DNA from: Longimonas halophila
Lineage (GTDB): Bacteria; Bacteroidota; Rhodothermia; Rhodothermales; Salinibacteraceae
Reading direction: 5' to 3'
Length of the DNA: 64,000 bases
NCBI RefSeq assembly: GCF_002554705.1
Contig: NZ_PDEP01000003.1
Location: 268,883-332,882 of the forward strand
Shown piece by piece: positions 25,666 through 34,888 of this stretch. The position numbers and the translations under genes are program-made. The notes beneath the pieces are model-generated. The model had not been told where the DNA came from. It ran no database searches and was given only the letters and a program-made list of their open reading frames with translations. Each line of letters opens with the position of its first letter. The first letter of the stretch is position 1.

Positions 25666-26499
25666 ATGATTACCTTCACGCGCCGCTTGAGCGCTCTTGC
25701 GCTCGTACTTGCTGGACTTCTGATATTCGCCGGATGCGGAGGCGATGCCCCCGAGTCTGATAACGGCGACGATGCCAACACCGTCACCCTCGAAGCGGGC
25801 GAGCGAGCCCCTGCCATCGACGGGGCTATGGCCCGCTTCGAAGTGCCTGAATCAGAAGCTGTGCTTGAGCCTGGTGAGGTGAACGTCGAGGTCGCGGTTG
25901 AAAACTTCACGCCCGGCGAGCAGACCGAGGTACCGCGCCGCGAGCAGCTGGCCAACTCAGGTAACGGGCAGCACACGCACATTATCCTAAACAATGACCC
26001 GTACTTTGCCAACTACAATGCCGAGGACGAACCTTTTAGCCTGGGTGAACTGGAGCCCGGCGCCTACTCCGCATTCGTCTTCCCGAGCCGCTCGTTCCAC
26101 GAAAGCGTGAAAAGCGAAGACGCGTTCGACGTTGTGAACTTCTACGTGGGCGAAGACGCCGAGGGCGCGGACTTCCCGCTTGAAGAGGGCGAACCCAGCA
26201 TCATCTACAGCCGCCCGAAAGGCACGTACAGCGGTGCCGATGCCGAACGCATTATGCTCGACTTCTACCTCTACAATGTGGAGCTGAGCGAAGATGGATA
26301 CCGCGCGCACTACACCATCGAAGAAGAGGGATCTGATGAGCCAGTCGCCGAGCTCACGATGGATGAGTGGACGCCCGCCTTCGTAGAGGGCCTCGACAGC
26401 GGCACGTACACGTTCACACTCGAACTGCTCGACGAAAACGACGAGCGCGTGCCAGGTACCTTCAACTACACCGAACGCGAAGTCGAAGTGGAGCGGTAA
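25666..26499 (+). CDS. Acidic lipoprotein, unidentified
   Basis: This 277-aa protein has a lipoprotein signal: Arg-Arg, a hydrophobic core and the lipobox IFAGC, so it is lipid-anchored. The mature part is very acidic, as in halophile secreted proteins. It appears to hold two beta-rich domains: about 45-150, which includes GNGQHTHIILNNDPYFANYN with a His pair, and about 165-277, which reads like an immunoglobulin-like fold (YTFTLELLDENDERVPG). I do not recognise a family. The ATG at 25666 is set by the signal peptide. A strong terminator follows. Confidence 0.75.
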   Translation: MITFTRRLSALALVLAGLLIFAGCGGDAPESDNGDDANTVTLEAGERAPAIDGAMARFEVPESEAVLEPGEVNVEVAVENFTPGEQTEVPRREQLANSGNGQHTHIILNNDPYFANYNAEDEPFSLGELEPGAYSAFVFPSRSFHESVKSEDAFDVVNFYVGEDAEGADFPLEEGEPSIIYSRPKGTYSGADAERIMLDFYLYNVELSEDGYRAHYTIEEEGSDEPVAELTMDEWTPAFVEGLDSGTYTFTLELLDENDERVPGTFNYTEREVEVER

Positions 26500-26527
26500 C
26501 CGCTGCCTCTTTCCATCACAATAGACA

Positions 26528-26580
26528 AGCCCCTCGCATCCTCCTGCTAATTCAGAGGGATGCGAGGGGCTGTTCATTTT
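26528..26580. terminator. Strong intrinsic terminator
   Basis: AGCCCCTCGCATCC (26528-26541) pairs perfectly with GGATGCGAGGGGCT (26558-26571) and is followed by GTTCATTTT with a T-run. It ends the lipoprotein transcript, and in the other direction it could also serve the convergent FG-GAP gene. Confidence 0.85.
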
Positions 26581-26619
26581 TACGCCTGGATGTGGCACAC
26601 GTGATGCAGCACCAAAGCG

Positions 26620-29505
26620 TTAGCGCACCACCGTGATACGCTGCGTCTCGACCATCTCATCGCTCTCCACGCGCAAGAAGTAGGTTCCACTCGACAGACG
26701 GCTGACGTCCACCTGCATCGTGCTCCGTCCAGCTGCCATCTCGCGGGGCGCCGACCGCACCTGCCGTCCCAGGATGTCATATACGGACACCGTGACTTGC
26801 TGGGCGTTGGGCGAAGCGTATGGCACAGTCACGCGGTCGTGCGCCGGATTCGGGTATCCCTCTCGGATATGCAGTGCGTCGACAGTGCGAACGATGGTTT
26901 CTGCCTCCGAAAGCGTTACGTGTCCATTGGTGTCTACCTGGCGCAATCGATAGCGGAGCGTGTCGGCGGTGGATGGTACGTCTGCATCCACAAAATGATA
27001 GGACTGGGGCGTTTCGGTCGTACCCGCACCCTCTATGCGTCCGGTGGTTGTCCACGAGCGTGCGCCGTCTGCCCCTGTCGTACGCCGCTGCACATCGAAG
27101 CGTGCGTTGTTCGTCTCGGATGCGGTAGCCCAGGAAAGCTGTACCTCATTTTGGTTGAGCTGTGCGTCGAAGCGGGTGAGCTCCACCGGAAGCACGCCCT
27201 CGGTGTTTTCAAACCAGGCGATTTCTTCGCGCCCGGTTGAGACCGACAACACATCGGTCTGGCTGTCCCCATTGATGTCCGCTGCAAACACGTCCTGCGC
27301 ACCTTGCACGAAGCGACCCTTGTCAGAGGTGGTAATGACTTGTTGTGCGGTGAACGCTCCACCTGTATTTTCAAACCAGGCCACCGTGTCATCGCCGCGC
27401 GATGCGGAAAGCAGATCGGGCTGGCTATCGCCATTCACATCTGCAGTGTGCACCGCCTGGGGGCTTTCAATCGCTGTGGTGATTTCGGACTGCGCCCCAA
27501 AGCCGCTGCCCGCACCAATCTGGTTCTCGTACCAGGCAAGTCCGTCGAAATTAAATCCGCGAGAGGCCAGCACAAGATCCTGATCGGCGTCTCCATCAAC
27601 AGGTGAGGCGTTAATGTCGCTAAGTTCGCCGCCAACATCGCTGTCGATCTCGTTCTCGCTGGAGAAGCTCCCGGCACCGTCGGTGTTTTCGAACCAGGCG
27701 AGGGTAAACGGATCAGTGCCGTATCCAATCACCACGTCAGGGGCTCCGCCATTCAGGTCGGCCACTTCCAGGGCGGTAAGGTTAGACACGTTGCTGGCAA
27801 TGGTCTGCGCGGCTCCAAATCCACTGCCGTCGCTAATCTGATTTTCGTACCAGACGAGCGTGAACGAGAAACTCCCATATGCAGCAACAAGATCGAGATC
27901 GCCGTCTCCATCCAGATCGACTGCTTCGAGCAGGCTTACCTCGTTGGGAGCGTCAATGACCTGCACCGCGCCAAAGCCGTCGGCATCGGCCCCGCTCTCG
28001 CCCACCTGATTCTCGTACCAGGTGATTCGTCCCGTAGCCGATCTCCCTCCAGATGCTACGACCGCGTCTGGCTTATCGTCATTGTTGAGGTCTGCGGCAA
28101 GGGCTACTTCCGGACTCCGCGCGTTGTTGGCGATCACATTTTGTGAGGAAAAGGCCCCGCTTCCGTCCGTGTTTTCGTACCAGCTCACCTTGTTGTCATC
28201 GCGCGATGCCACGAGCACATCGGTTGCCATATCGGCATTGAGATCCGTGGCGACAACAGATTGGGGGAGCAGGACATCGGGCCAGATGTTGACCGGCTGG
28301 GGCGGTCCGTATCCGCTTCCGGTGTTCTCGTACCATGCAATTCTATCGTCGGATTCGGTGGCCGAAAGCAACTCCAAGTCCGAGCCGCCGTCTACGTTGG
28401 CCGTTGCCAGGTCGCGTGGCGTGAGCAGGGACGTTGTAATTACCTGCTCGCTGCCGAACCCGTCGCTATCGGCGCCCGCCTCGCCCACCTGACTTTCGTG
28501 CCAAACGATGCGATCATCTCCGGCAGACGTATTCTGAATCCCGGCAAACACATCTTCTTTGCCATCGCCGTCGGCATCAGCCACGGCAACAGTTTGGGCT
28601 GCTGCTCCGAATCCAAATGACTGGATAGCCGTCTGGCTCCCAAAAGCGCCTCCTGAGTTTTCATACCAGACGACGTCTCCATCTGCGGAAGCCGCCACGT
28701 CCAGATCGCCGTCGTCATCCACATCGCCCGCTGCTATTCCGCCTACCTCAAGCGGGGTGGCAATGCTTGTCTGGCTGCCAAAGCTGCCCCCCGTGTTTTC
28801 GTGCCAGGCAATCTGGCCAAGCGCTGCATAGATGACATCGGGGTTGGCATTCCCACTCACGTCGGCCATTACGATAGCGGTGGGATCTGTCGCCTCGGAG
28901 AGGGATGCGATGGTCGTAGCCGTCCCAAAATCATTGCCGCCTTCGCCAATCTGACTTTCAAACCAGATGATACCGCTGTCGCTTGTGCCGAGCACAACAT
29001 CGGCTTTGCCATCCCCACTGAGCTCTGCTGCGGCAACAGCATAGACTTTTCCATGCGCTGTAGTAATTGTCTGGGCCGGACCGAACCCATCGGCATCGGA
29101 CCCGCTTTCGCCGATCTGATTTTCGTACCACACGGCACGTTCTTCGGCGCTGGGCGCGGCTACGACATCCAGGTCGCCGTCGCCATCAACATCGGCCGCG
29201 TACATGGGCTGGCTGTTGAAGTCCGCATCCAGCGGCAGCGCATCGTCAATGACCTGCTGCTCACCGTATCCGCTGCCCGTGTTTTCGTACCAAGCCAGCT
29301 TCTCGTCAAACTTGGAGGCCGATAACACGTCGGGGGCACCATCGCCGTCCAGGTCGGCTTCGTGCATGGCTGTAGGCTCACAGGTGGTGCACGGCTGATT
29401 GATGGGCTGTGCAGGAATCTGGGCCATGGCAGGCATACCGCCCAACAGAAGCGCTGTTAGCCCCAGTAAGGCCCCCTGCCACCGTGCGGAATGCGCTGTA
29501 CACAT
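26620..29505 (-). CDS. Secreted FG-GAP/VCBS-repeat protein with type IX sorting domain
   Basis: This 961-aa protein has a signal peptide ending AMAQ, then fourteen tandem FG-GAP-type repeats marked by D(L/V)DGDGDLDVV calcium-loop-like motifs and W(Y/F/H)E(N/S) blocks, predicting two seven-bladed propellers. From about residue 790 there is a fibronectin-like segment (LPVELTRFDAQLNQNEVQLS). The last 85 residues, YPNPAHDRVTVPYASP through VYDILGRQV to LSSGTYFLRVES, are a type A T9SS sorting domain. The product should be exported by the type IX system and attached to or released from the cell surface, perhaps binding glycans or surfaces; that role is inferred. The start is taken at 29503-29505; in-frame ATGs at 29536-29538 and 29533-29535 are alternatives. 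Confidence 0.88.
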   Translation of the reverse strand: MCTAHSARWQGALLGLTALLLGGMPAMAQIPAQPINQPCTTCEPTAMHEADLDGDGAPDVLSASKFDEKLAWYENTGSGYGEQQVIDDALPLDADFNSQPMYAADVDGDGDLDVVAAPSAEERAVWYENQIGESGSDADGFGPAQTITTAHGKVYAVAAAELSGDGKADVVLGTSDSGIIWFESQIGEGGNDFGTATTIASLSEATDPTAIVMADVSGNANPDVIYAALGQIAWHENTGGSFGSQTSIATPLEVGGIAAGDVDDDGDLDVAASADGDVVWYENSGGAFGSQTAIQSFGFGAAAQTVAVADADGDGKEDVFAGIQNTSAGDDRIVWHESQVGEAGADSDGFGSEQVITTSLLTPRDLATANVDGGSDLELLSATESDDRIAWYENTGSGYGPPQPVNIWPDVLLPQSVVATDLNADMATDVLVASRDDNKVSWYENTDGSGAFSSQNVIANNARSPEVALAADLNNDDKPDAVVASGGRSATGRITWYENQVGESGADADGFGAVQVIDAPNEVSLLEAVDLDGDGDLDLVAAYGSFSFTLVWYENQISDGSGFGAAQTIASNVSNLTALEVADLNGGAPDVVIGYGTDPFTLAWFENTDGAGSFSSENEIDSDVGGELSDINASPVDGDADQDLVLASRGFNFDGLAWYENQIGAGSGFGAQSEITTAIESPQAVHTADVNGDSQPDLLSASRGDDTVAWFENTGGAFTAQQVITTSDKGRFVQGAQDVFAADINGDSQTDVLSVSTGREEIAWFENTEGVLPVELTRFDAQLNQNEVQLSWATASETNNARFDVQRRTTGADGARSWTTTGRIEGAGTTETPQSYHFVDADVPSTADTLRYRLRQVDTNGHVTLSEAETIVRTVDALHIREGYPNPAHDRVTVPYASPNAQQVTVSVYDILGRQVRSAPREMAAGRSTMQVDVSRLSSGTYFLRVESDEMVETQRITVVR

Positions 29506-29538
29506 GCAAACGAGAGATCGTAGAAATGTACACATCAT

Positions 29539-29858
29539 AGCAGGCTATCCTCTAATGAATAGAGCGCGTTGTGAAGCATGCAGGAACAGCCTATCAATCC
29601 CTATCATCGGTTTTGCGACATTCTTTGTTGTAGATGCGTCATGTCGGATTCACAACACAGCCTGTCGAACTTGAGACAGGACTGCTGTGGATGCATCATG
29701 ATCGGTTTGCGTGTTGGCGTTCAGCCCCTGGCATCCCCCAACGGCATCCCCTAACGCCAACACAGCCAACGCGCTGTAACGGTAGCTTGCGTAAGCGCCA
29801 CTACCTAAGTGCCACTATACGACGCGTGCTGCCCCGTTCACCATCGCGCTGTGTTGCC
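29539..29858. other. Intergenic region with two hairpins, no gene seen
   Basis: About 320 bp between divergent genes. The hairpin CACAG-CCTGTC/GACAGG-CTGTG lies at about 29655-29688. A longer inverted repeat GTGTTGGCGTT (29711-29721) / AACGCCAACAC (29753-29763) encloses a tandem GGCATCCCC. No coding signal. Confidence 0.55.
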
Positions 29859-30896
29859 ATGTTGTCTTCTCGTGCCGTCTTTGTATCCGCTGCCGGACTT
29901 CTGTCAAGCCTCGGCCTCTATCTGCTCACCACCGAGGCTCCCTCTCCAGCGCCCGACCCCGCACTCCCGCTGGCCGATACGCCGTACGTACTGCATCACG
30001 ACCTGTCGGCGTACACCGACTTCATGATGTCGGGCGGGCCGCCGCCCGACGGCATTCCCGCTATCGACGACCCGCAGTTCGTGGATGCCGATGGTGCCAA
30101 TCTCGACGACGGCGATATGATCATCGGGTTTATGCATAACGGCGAGGCGCGCGCCTATCCCCAGAACATTCTGGTACACCACGAAATCGTCAACGACGCC
30201 GTGGGTGGGCTCAACGTGGCTGTCACCTACTGCCCACTAACCGCTACCGCACAAGGGTTTAAGCGCGGGGATACGACACTGGGCGTCTCCGGGCAGCTGC
30301 TGAATAGCAACCTTGTGATGTTTGACCGCGACACCGAGAGCTACTTCTCGCAGATCGCAGCCACCGGCCTCACCGGCACCCATTCCGGCGCCACCCTCGA
30401 CGAGGTCAACCTGATCTGGACCACCTGGGGCCAGTGGCGTGCCGAGCATCCCGATACGCGCGTCCTGAGCGACAACACCGGCCACCTGCGCAACTACAGC
30501 AACGACCCATACGGACGCTACAATCCGCGCGGTGGCTACTACGATGCACGCGAGGTCATCTTTCCGCTCATGCACGAGTCCGACGCTCACCATCCCAAAG
30601 ACATGGTCGTGGGGGCTCGCACCGACGAAGAGAGCGTGCATTTCGTGCTCGACGACTTGCAATCGGACCGTGTGCAGCAGACCGGGCGCTTCGTAGCCGT
30701 GTACGACGATCGCTTCAACACCGGGCACATCTACGAGGCCGATGCGCTGCCCGACATAACGCCCACGGAAAACAATCGCTACGAGATCGACGGCAAAACC
30801 TATGCGCCCGACGCCCTACCGCTCGACGCGCTCGTATCGGTGGAGGCTTTCTTCTTCGCCTGGAATGCGTTCTACCCCAACAGCAATACAGTATAG
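29859..30896 (+). CDS. DUF3179-family exported protein
   Basis: The 345-aa protein has an N-terminal signal or anchor segment (VFVSAAGLLSSLGLYLL). The DUF3179 core is clear: IPAIDDPQFVDADGANLDDG, GEARAYPQNILVHHEIVND and VTYCPLTATAQGF. In many members of the family this region reads TYCPLCxT, but the second Cys is replaced here. GVSGQLLNSNLVMFDR and the WTTWGQW segment are also conserved. Biochemical function is unknown. The ATG at 29859 precedes the signal sequence; a longer in-frame leader is Arg/Pro-rich and unlikely. Confidence 0.85.
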   Translation: MLSSRAVFVSAAGLLSSLGLYLLTTEAPSPAPDPALPLADTPYVLHHDLSAYTDFMMSGGPPPDGIPAIDDPQFVDADGANLDDGDMIIGFMHNGEARAYPQNILVHHEIVNDAVGGLNVAVTYCPLTATAQGFKRGDTTLGVSGQLLNSNLVMFDRDTESYFSQIAATGLTGTHSGATLDEVNLIWTTWGQWRAEHPDTRVLSDNTGHLRNYSNDPYGRYNPRGGYYDAREVIFPLMHESDAHHPKDMVVGARTDEESVHFVLDDLQSDRVQQTGRFVAVYDDRFNTGHIYEADALPDITPTENNRYEIDGKTYAPDALPLDALVSVEAFFFAWNAFYPNSNTV

Positions 30897-30991
30897 CGCT
30901 CTATCGTCGGGATACGAAAGTTGCTTCTGCATGCAACGGTCGTACCTATTTAGCGCAGGGGAAGACAGATGGAAGCACGTCGCCCGAAGTT

Positions 30992-31039
30992 GCTCCCCTG
31001 GAGAGGGGAGCTGTCGCGTAGCGACTGAGGGGTGGATAC
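30992..31039 (-). repeat. REP-like repeat, copy 2 (inverted copy of 8038-8085)
   Basis: GCTCCCCTGGAGAGGGGAGC, then a short variable part and CTGAGGGGTGGATAC, is the reverse complement of the block at 8038-8085 with only a few changes. Confidence 0.8.
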
Positions 31040-31156
31040 GGAGCATCCTTGACGCTCGTGCCGAATGGCTCACGTCCCGGACAGCAGATCGCCGGGGATG
31101 CGGATATCCCGAGCAGTGCGTTCCCGCTACCCAGTCATCTAACTGACGCGAATACC

Positions 31157-31717
31157 ATGAGAAACGCCTGGCGCACGCTCATCACCCTGCTTCGCGTGGC
31201 CCGCTACCGGCGCATTGCGCTGGGCATTGGGACCGTGTACCTGGTGCTGTTTCTGGTTGCACTGCGCGACATCACGCTTGGGGGCAGCGGCGTGCGGTTT
31301 GCCACGGTGGAATGGACACGCATGTTCAGCCCTACGAGCCCCTTTACCTTCGAGGCCATTGCTCGGCTTACGCTGCCCGGCGTTACCGTGCTCATTGCGC
31401 CGCTGAACATCCTGGTGGGCGGTGTGCTCTCGCTCCTCGCCGCCCTCAACCTGATGGTGACGTACGTAGCCTACAATCAGCCAAGCGCGTGCAGCTTCAA
31501 CCGCTCGACCGGCGTGCTGGCCAGTCTGCCGGCGCTCCTGGCCGGTGGCGCCTGTTGCGCTCCCGCCATCGTGCTCATTCTTGGACTGCAAGTGTCGTCG
31601 CTCTTCATCACCGCGTTTCAGGTGCTCATTCCGGTTGCAGCGGTGCTGCTGCTCATCACCCTCAAGCTGATCCTGGACCGCACCCACCCCGAACGGCTTT
31701 CTTTGATGGATGCGTAG
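31157..31717 (+). CDS. Membrane protein with a buried Cys-Cys motif (MerT-like pattern)
   Basis: This 186-aa protein has four likely spans (about 19-38, 70-92, 120-142 and 145-168). The third contains ALLAGGACCAPAIVLILG, where two adjacent Cys sit in a Gly/Ala/Pro-rich helix, and a further Cys lies just before it in SACSFNRS. Vicinal Cys in a transmembrane helix recalls MerT-type metal transporters and some redox membrane proteins, but nothing else confirms this. The ATG at 31157 is chosen; upstream is a REP-like repeat. It converges on pyrC with 8 bp between stop codons. Confidence 0.7.
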   Translation: MRNAWRTLITLLRVARYRRIALGIGTVYLVLFLVALRDITLGGSGVRFATVEWTRMFSPTSPFTFEAIARLTLPGVTVLIAPLNILVGGVLSLLAALNLMVTYVAYNQPSACSFNRSTGVLASLPALLAGGACCAPAIVLILGLQVSSLFITAFQVLIPVAAVLLLITLKLILDRTHPERLSLMDA

Positions 31718-31725
31718 CGCGGTCG

Positions 31726-33054
31726 CTATCGAGCGGGCACCGCATCGCACGCCACCCACTGGCCGTTGCGATAGATGCCGTGGGCTTTGCCAACAAGCTC
31801 GGTATCCACAAACGGCGTATTCTGGCTCTTCGAGCGGATGTGTCCCTCGGTGAACGTCCACCGTGTGTCGGGATCGAACACCGTGAGGTTGGCGGGGGCG
31901 CCCGGTTCAAACGTGGGCGCGGGCAGGCGTAGGATGCGACGCGGCGCCACCGTGAGCGCCTGCACCGCCTGCATCAGTGAGCATACCCCGGGCGCCAACA
32001 GGTGGCGGCCCACGAGTCCCCAGGCGGTTTCCAGGCCCAGAATGCCGTTAGGCGCTTCGGGGAACGGCACATCCTTTTCGTGGGGCGCATGCGGCGCGTG
32101 GTCGGTGCAGATCGCATCGATGGTGCCGTCAGCCAGGCCCGCTTTCAGGGCCGATACGTCTGCGGCGCTGCGGAGCGGCGGGTGCATCTTCGTATGCGTG
32201 GAGAGCCCCGATGCCTCCACCGCGTCGTCGGTCAGCGCCAAATGGTGCGTGCAGACCTCGGCGGTGACCTCGATGCCGTCGGATTTGGCGCGCCGCACCA
32301 GCTCCACCCCGCGAGCGGTGGCGATGTGCGCTACGTGGACGTGTCCGCCTGTAAGGCGCGCCAGCTCAATGTCGCGCGCAATCATCACGTCTTCGGAGCA
32401 GGCCGGAATGCCGGGCATCCCCAGCCGCGTAGCCACCGCGCCCTCGTGCATGTGACCATCGGGATTCAGCGACGGCTCCTCCATGTGGTTGATGATGGGC
32501 ACGTCGAGCATGGTGCTGTATTCGAGCGCCCGGCGCATGAGTCCGGCGTTGTGCACGGGCGCGCCGTCATCGCTGAACGCTACGGCGCCTTCCTCGGCCA
32601 TGCTTGCCATCTCGGCCAGGGTTTTGCCGGCGCGCTCCTTCGAGACGCATCCAATGGGGTGGACTGCAACCGGCCCCTCTTCAGCGCGGTGCTTTACGAA
32701 TCCGACTGACGCCCGCGTGTCGAGCGGCGGATTCGTGTTGGGCATGCAAGCCACCTCTGTGAATCCGCCAAACGCCGCAGCGCGCGTGCCCGAAGCAATA
32801 GTTTCCTTGTGCTCAAAGCCCGGTTCGCGCAGATGCACATGCATATCCATCCAGCCCGGCGAAATGTGCTGTCCCGAGCAGTCGATGCGTGGCACCGCGT
32901 CGCTCACGTCGGCATCGAGGTCGGCAGCTACCGTGTCGATGTGCCCGTTGCGGATGAGCACATCGGCGCGGGTGGCGGTTTCGGCGTACGGGTCGATGAC
33001 CGTGCCGCCGTGAAGCAGCACGTTGGGGCGCGATTCAGCGTAGTCGGCAGGCAT
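31726..33054 (-). CDS. pyrC: Dihydroorotase
   Basis: This 442-aa amidohydrolase interconverts carbamoyl-aspartate and dihydroorotate in pyrimidine synthesis. The metal-binding motif DMHVHLREPGFEHKETI is at about residues 68-84, PNTNPPLDT follows, and later His ligands appear in VCTHHLALTDD and in VHVAHIATARG. The catalytic Asp is in AICTDHAPHAPHEK, a signature of the class I (440-aa type) enzymes. Length is normal. The ATG at 33052-33054 is chosen because MPADYAESRPNVLLHGGTV begins at the first conserved strand. It appears to stand alone. Confidence 0.92.
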   Translation of the reverse strand: MPADYAESRPNVLLHGGTVIDPYAETATRADVLIRNGHIDTVAADLDADVSDAVPRIDCSGQHISPGWMDMHVHLREPGFEHKETIASGTRAAAFGGFTEVACMPNTNPPLDTRASVGFVKHRAEEGPVAVHPIGCVSKERAGKTLAEMASMAEEGAVAFSDDGAPVHNAGLMRRALEYSTMLDVPIINHMEEPSLNPDGHMHEGAVATRLGMPGIPACSEDVMIARDIELARLTGGHVHVAHIATARGVELVRRAKSDGIEVTAEVCTHHLALTDDAVEASGLSTHTKMHPPLRSAADVSALKAGLADGTIDAICTDHAPHAPHEKDVPFPEAPNGILGLETAWGLVGRHLLAPGVCSLMQAVQALTVAPRRILRLPAPTFEPGAPANLTVFDPDTRWTFTEGHIRSKSQNTPFVDTELVGKAHGIYRNGQWVACDAVPAR

Positions 33055-33312
33055 GGCAGAACGGGGGCAGATCAGAGGATGCGAAGGACGTACGCAAGAT
33101 AGAAGGCACTTCGGTAGAATGCGACGTGCAGGCCACAGTACCCCAATGATCCGTCGATGAAGATCGCCAGCTTTCGTGTTCTCACACGCACATAACAGGC
33201 TCGTTGCACGCTTCGGCGTAACGCAACGGGGGGGCGGCGTACAAAGAAAGTGCGCATGCGAGAGACCTCGCGGCGTGCTTCGTATTCTACACACCGATAC
33301 GACCTTCCTGAT

Positions 33313-33825
33313 ATGGCAACCTCCACTGTAGACCGTGCCGACGCCGTTCGCGACGCGGCTAAAGACGCGTTTGGCTTCGTTCCGAATCTCATCGACGAAC
33401 TGGCATCAGAGAACCCCGCCGTTGCCGAGACCTACCTGAAAGCCAACGGCCACCTGAGCAACGGCGTGCTCAGTCCCGCCGAGCAGCAGCTTGTCATCCT
33501 TACGATTTCGGGATACAACGACTGCCACTACTGCACCAAAGCCCACGGTGCTGCCGGTGCACAAGCCGGACTCGACGCCGATGTGATCGAAGAACTGGTG
33601 GACGGCGGCCTGCCCAGCGAAGGGCGACAGCGCCTGCTGGCCCGGGCTACCAAGCGCCTCTTGGGCAAGCGCGGCTGGCTCAGCGACGAAGACCGCGCCG
33701 AGTTCGAAGAGGCCGGCCTCACCACAGCGGAACTGTACGAAATCGTGGGCCTGATCGGCGTAAAAACAATCAGCAACTACGTGAACCACCTGGCCGGAAC
33801 GCCGGTTGACCCGCAGTTTCAGTAA
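33313..33825 (+). CDS. AhpD-like carboxymuconolactone-decarboxylase-family protein
   Basis: This 170-aa all-helical protein has the redox motif YNDCHYCTKAHGAAG (CxxC plus His) at about residue 70, as in AhpD/peroxidase-related enzymes of the CMD family. The surrounding helices (KDAFGFVPNLIDELASENPA and LTTAELYEIVGLIGVKTISN) fit. It probably acts in peroxide or alkylhydroperoxide defence, but the electron donor is not identifiable. The ATG at 33313 precedes the conserved part. It is followed by a terminator that is duplicated 990 bp downstream. Confidence 0.85.
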   Translation: MATSTVDRADAVRDAAKDAFGFVPNLIDELASENPAVAETYLKANGHLSNGVLSPAEQQLVILTISGYNDCHYCTKAHGAAGAQAGLDADVIEELVDGGLPSEGRQRLLARATKRLLGKRGWLSDEDRAEFEEAGLTTAELYEIVGLIGVKTISNYVNHLAGTPVDPQFQ

Positions 33826-33898
33826 AGAGCTATCTGCAACGCAGGATCAAGTAGAAACAACGTCCTGAATCCTCGTCGTCTCTATCCTGCCCACCATC

Positions 33899-33962
33899 GC
33901 AGAGACGACGACAGCGCCCCATGCAGCGCGCCCGTACGCGTCGCTGTGTGGGGCGTTTTTTT
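33899..33962 (+). repeat. 64-bp direct repeat, copy 1 (with intrinsic terminator); candidate att site
   Basis: This block matches 34889-34952 with three mismatches in 64 bp. It contains the stem CGCCCCATGCAGCG / CGCTGTGTGGGGCG followed by seven T, a good intrinsic terminator for the AhpD-like gene. Just upstream, TCGTCGTCTCT (33873-33883) pairs with AGAGACGACGA (33901-33911). Confidence 0.9.
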
Positions 33963-34003
33963 GTTAGACGACGTGTCGTGCTGTAATGTAGGGAAGCCGG
34001 TTT

Positions 34004-34147
34004 GAACCTCGATTAGGTGGTTACCATACCTTCTCGGGTGCTAACATCACGACATATCTGGAAAACAGCGGACAATTAGAAACAGCGCAGCATATCGCCA
34101 AGCATGATTCAGCCACCACAACGAAACTGTACGACTGGCATAACTAA
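34004..34147 (+). pseudogene. Tyrosine recombinase (phage-integrase) C-terminal remnant
   Basis: A frame open from about 34004 to a TAA at 34145-34147 reads HTFSGANITTYLENSGQL, then ETAQHIAKHDSATTTKLYDW. This is the end of the catalytic domain of an XerC/D-like tyrosine recombinase: the box usually HTFRATGIT, here with Arg changed to Ser, then the typical A(N/G)HxSxxTTKLYD with the nucleophilic Tyr. No upstream part or start codon is present, so it is a fragment. It lies 42 bp after the first 64-bp direct repeat and 34 bp before the orphan gene, as expected of an integrase next to an attachment site. Confidence 0.75.
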
Positions 34148-34180
34148 CGCACGTAGCAAGAAAAAAGAGCACATTCAGAT

Positions 34181-34837
34181 ATGAGTGATGATCCTTCAGC
34201 AGTCAATGAGCAGAGTATCATCCTTTACAATCAAGAGGTGCCTCAAGATGTACGCTCTAAACTTGAAGATGAATTAAGAGACACGATACACGTAGATCGT
34301 TCTCAAACGATCTACATGATGTCGCAAACTGTGCCCGAGTTGGTTCAAATTGTCTTGGATGCAGTAACTTGGAAGAATGGACTCGGGACGGCTGCAGCCA
34401 TTTTCTTTAAGTCATATTTAGAAAAGATAGGCAGTATAGCAGCTGAATCGAGTTGGAAACAAAGCAGCGCTATTGCAAAAGTTCTGAAAGAAAACTCTGT
34501 CGAAGCAATAGAAAGCTTTGTTGATGCAATTATAGGAGCCAAGAAATCTCTTTCCCCTAACTGTCGGTTCATGATCGGTTTACCGTATCCCGAAGGCTAT
34601 CGTGGGACATTACTGCGAATAGAAGCTGACAACAGAGAAGAAATCGCAATAGTTTTGGCTCTGTTCGTTGCACAAGTACAAAGGATTCAAGACCGGCTCT
34701 CAGAAGAGGTTGACGAAGAGAATGTCGCAGTTGGTATTAGCCTCAAATTAAACGAAGATGGAGATTTCGTCGCTACTTGGTATGATCGTGAACAGCAGTA
34801 TCACGAGATAATGATATCAAACTCGTTGATGAAATAG
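34181..34837 (+). CDS. Orphan low-GC gene inside the direct-repeat island
   Basis: I do not recognise this 218-aa protein. It has no signal peptide. Residues about 1-45 are acidic, 48-75 contain a moderately hydrophobic helix (VPELVQIVLDAVTWKNGLG, then TAAAIFF), and 85-125 are helical. The C-terminal half (about 128-215) looks alpha/beta: RFMIGLPYPEGYRGTLLRIE, a long helix, VAVGISLKLNEDGDFVATWY. GC content is visibly far below the neighbours and the codons are AT-rich (AGA, ATA, TTA, AAA), so recent horizontal transfer is likely. It lies between two 64-bp direct repeats, after a recombinase remnant. The second repeat acts as its terminator. An effector, immunity or defence cargo role is possible, but nothing in the sequence proves it. 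Confidence 0.75.
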   Translation: MSDDPSAVNEQSIILYNQEVPQDVRSKLEDELRDTIHVDRSQTIYMMSQTVPELVQIVLDAVTWKNGLGTAAAIFFKSYLEKIGSIAAESSWKQSSAIAKVLKENSVEAIESFVDAIIGAKKSLSPNCRFMIGLPYPEGYRGTLLRIEADNREEIAIVLALFVAQVQRIQDRLSEEVDEENVAVGISLKLNEDGDFVATWYDREQQYHEIMISNSLMK

Positions 34838-34888
34838 CGAGCCAAATCTCGTAGGAGAGTCCATCTACTCGTATGTCGGCTCAGCCAG

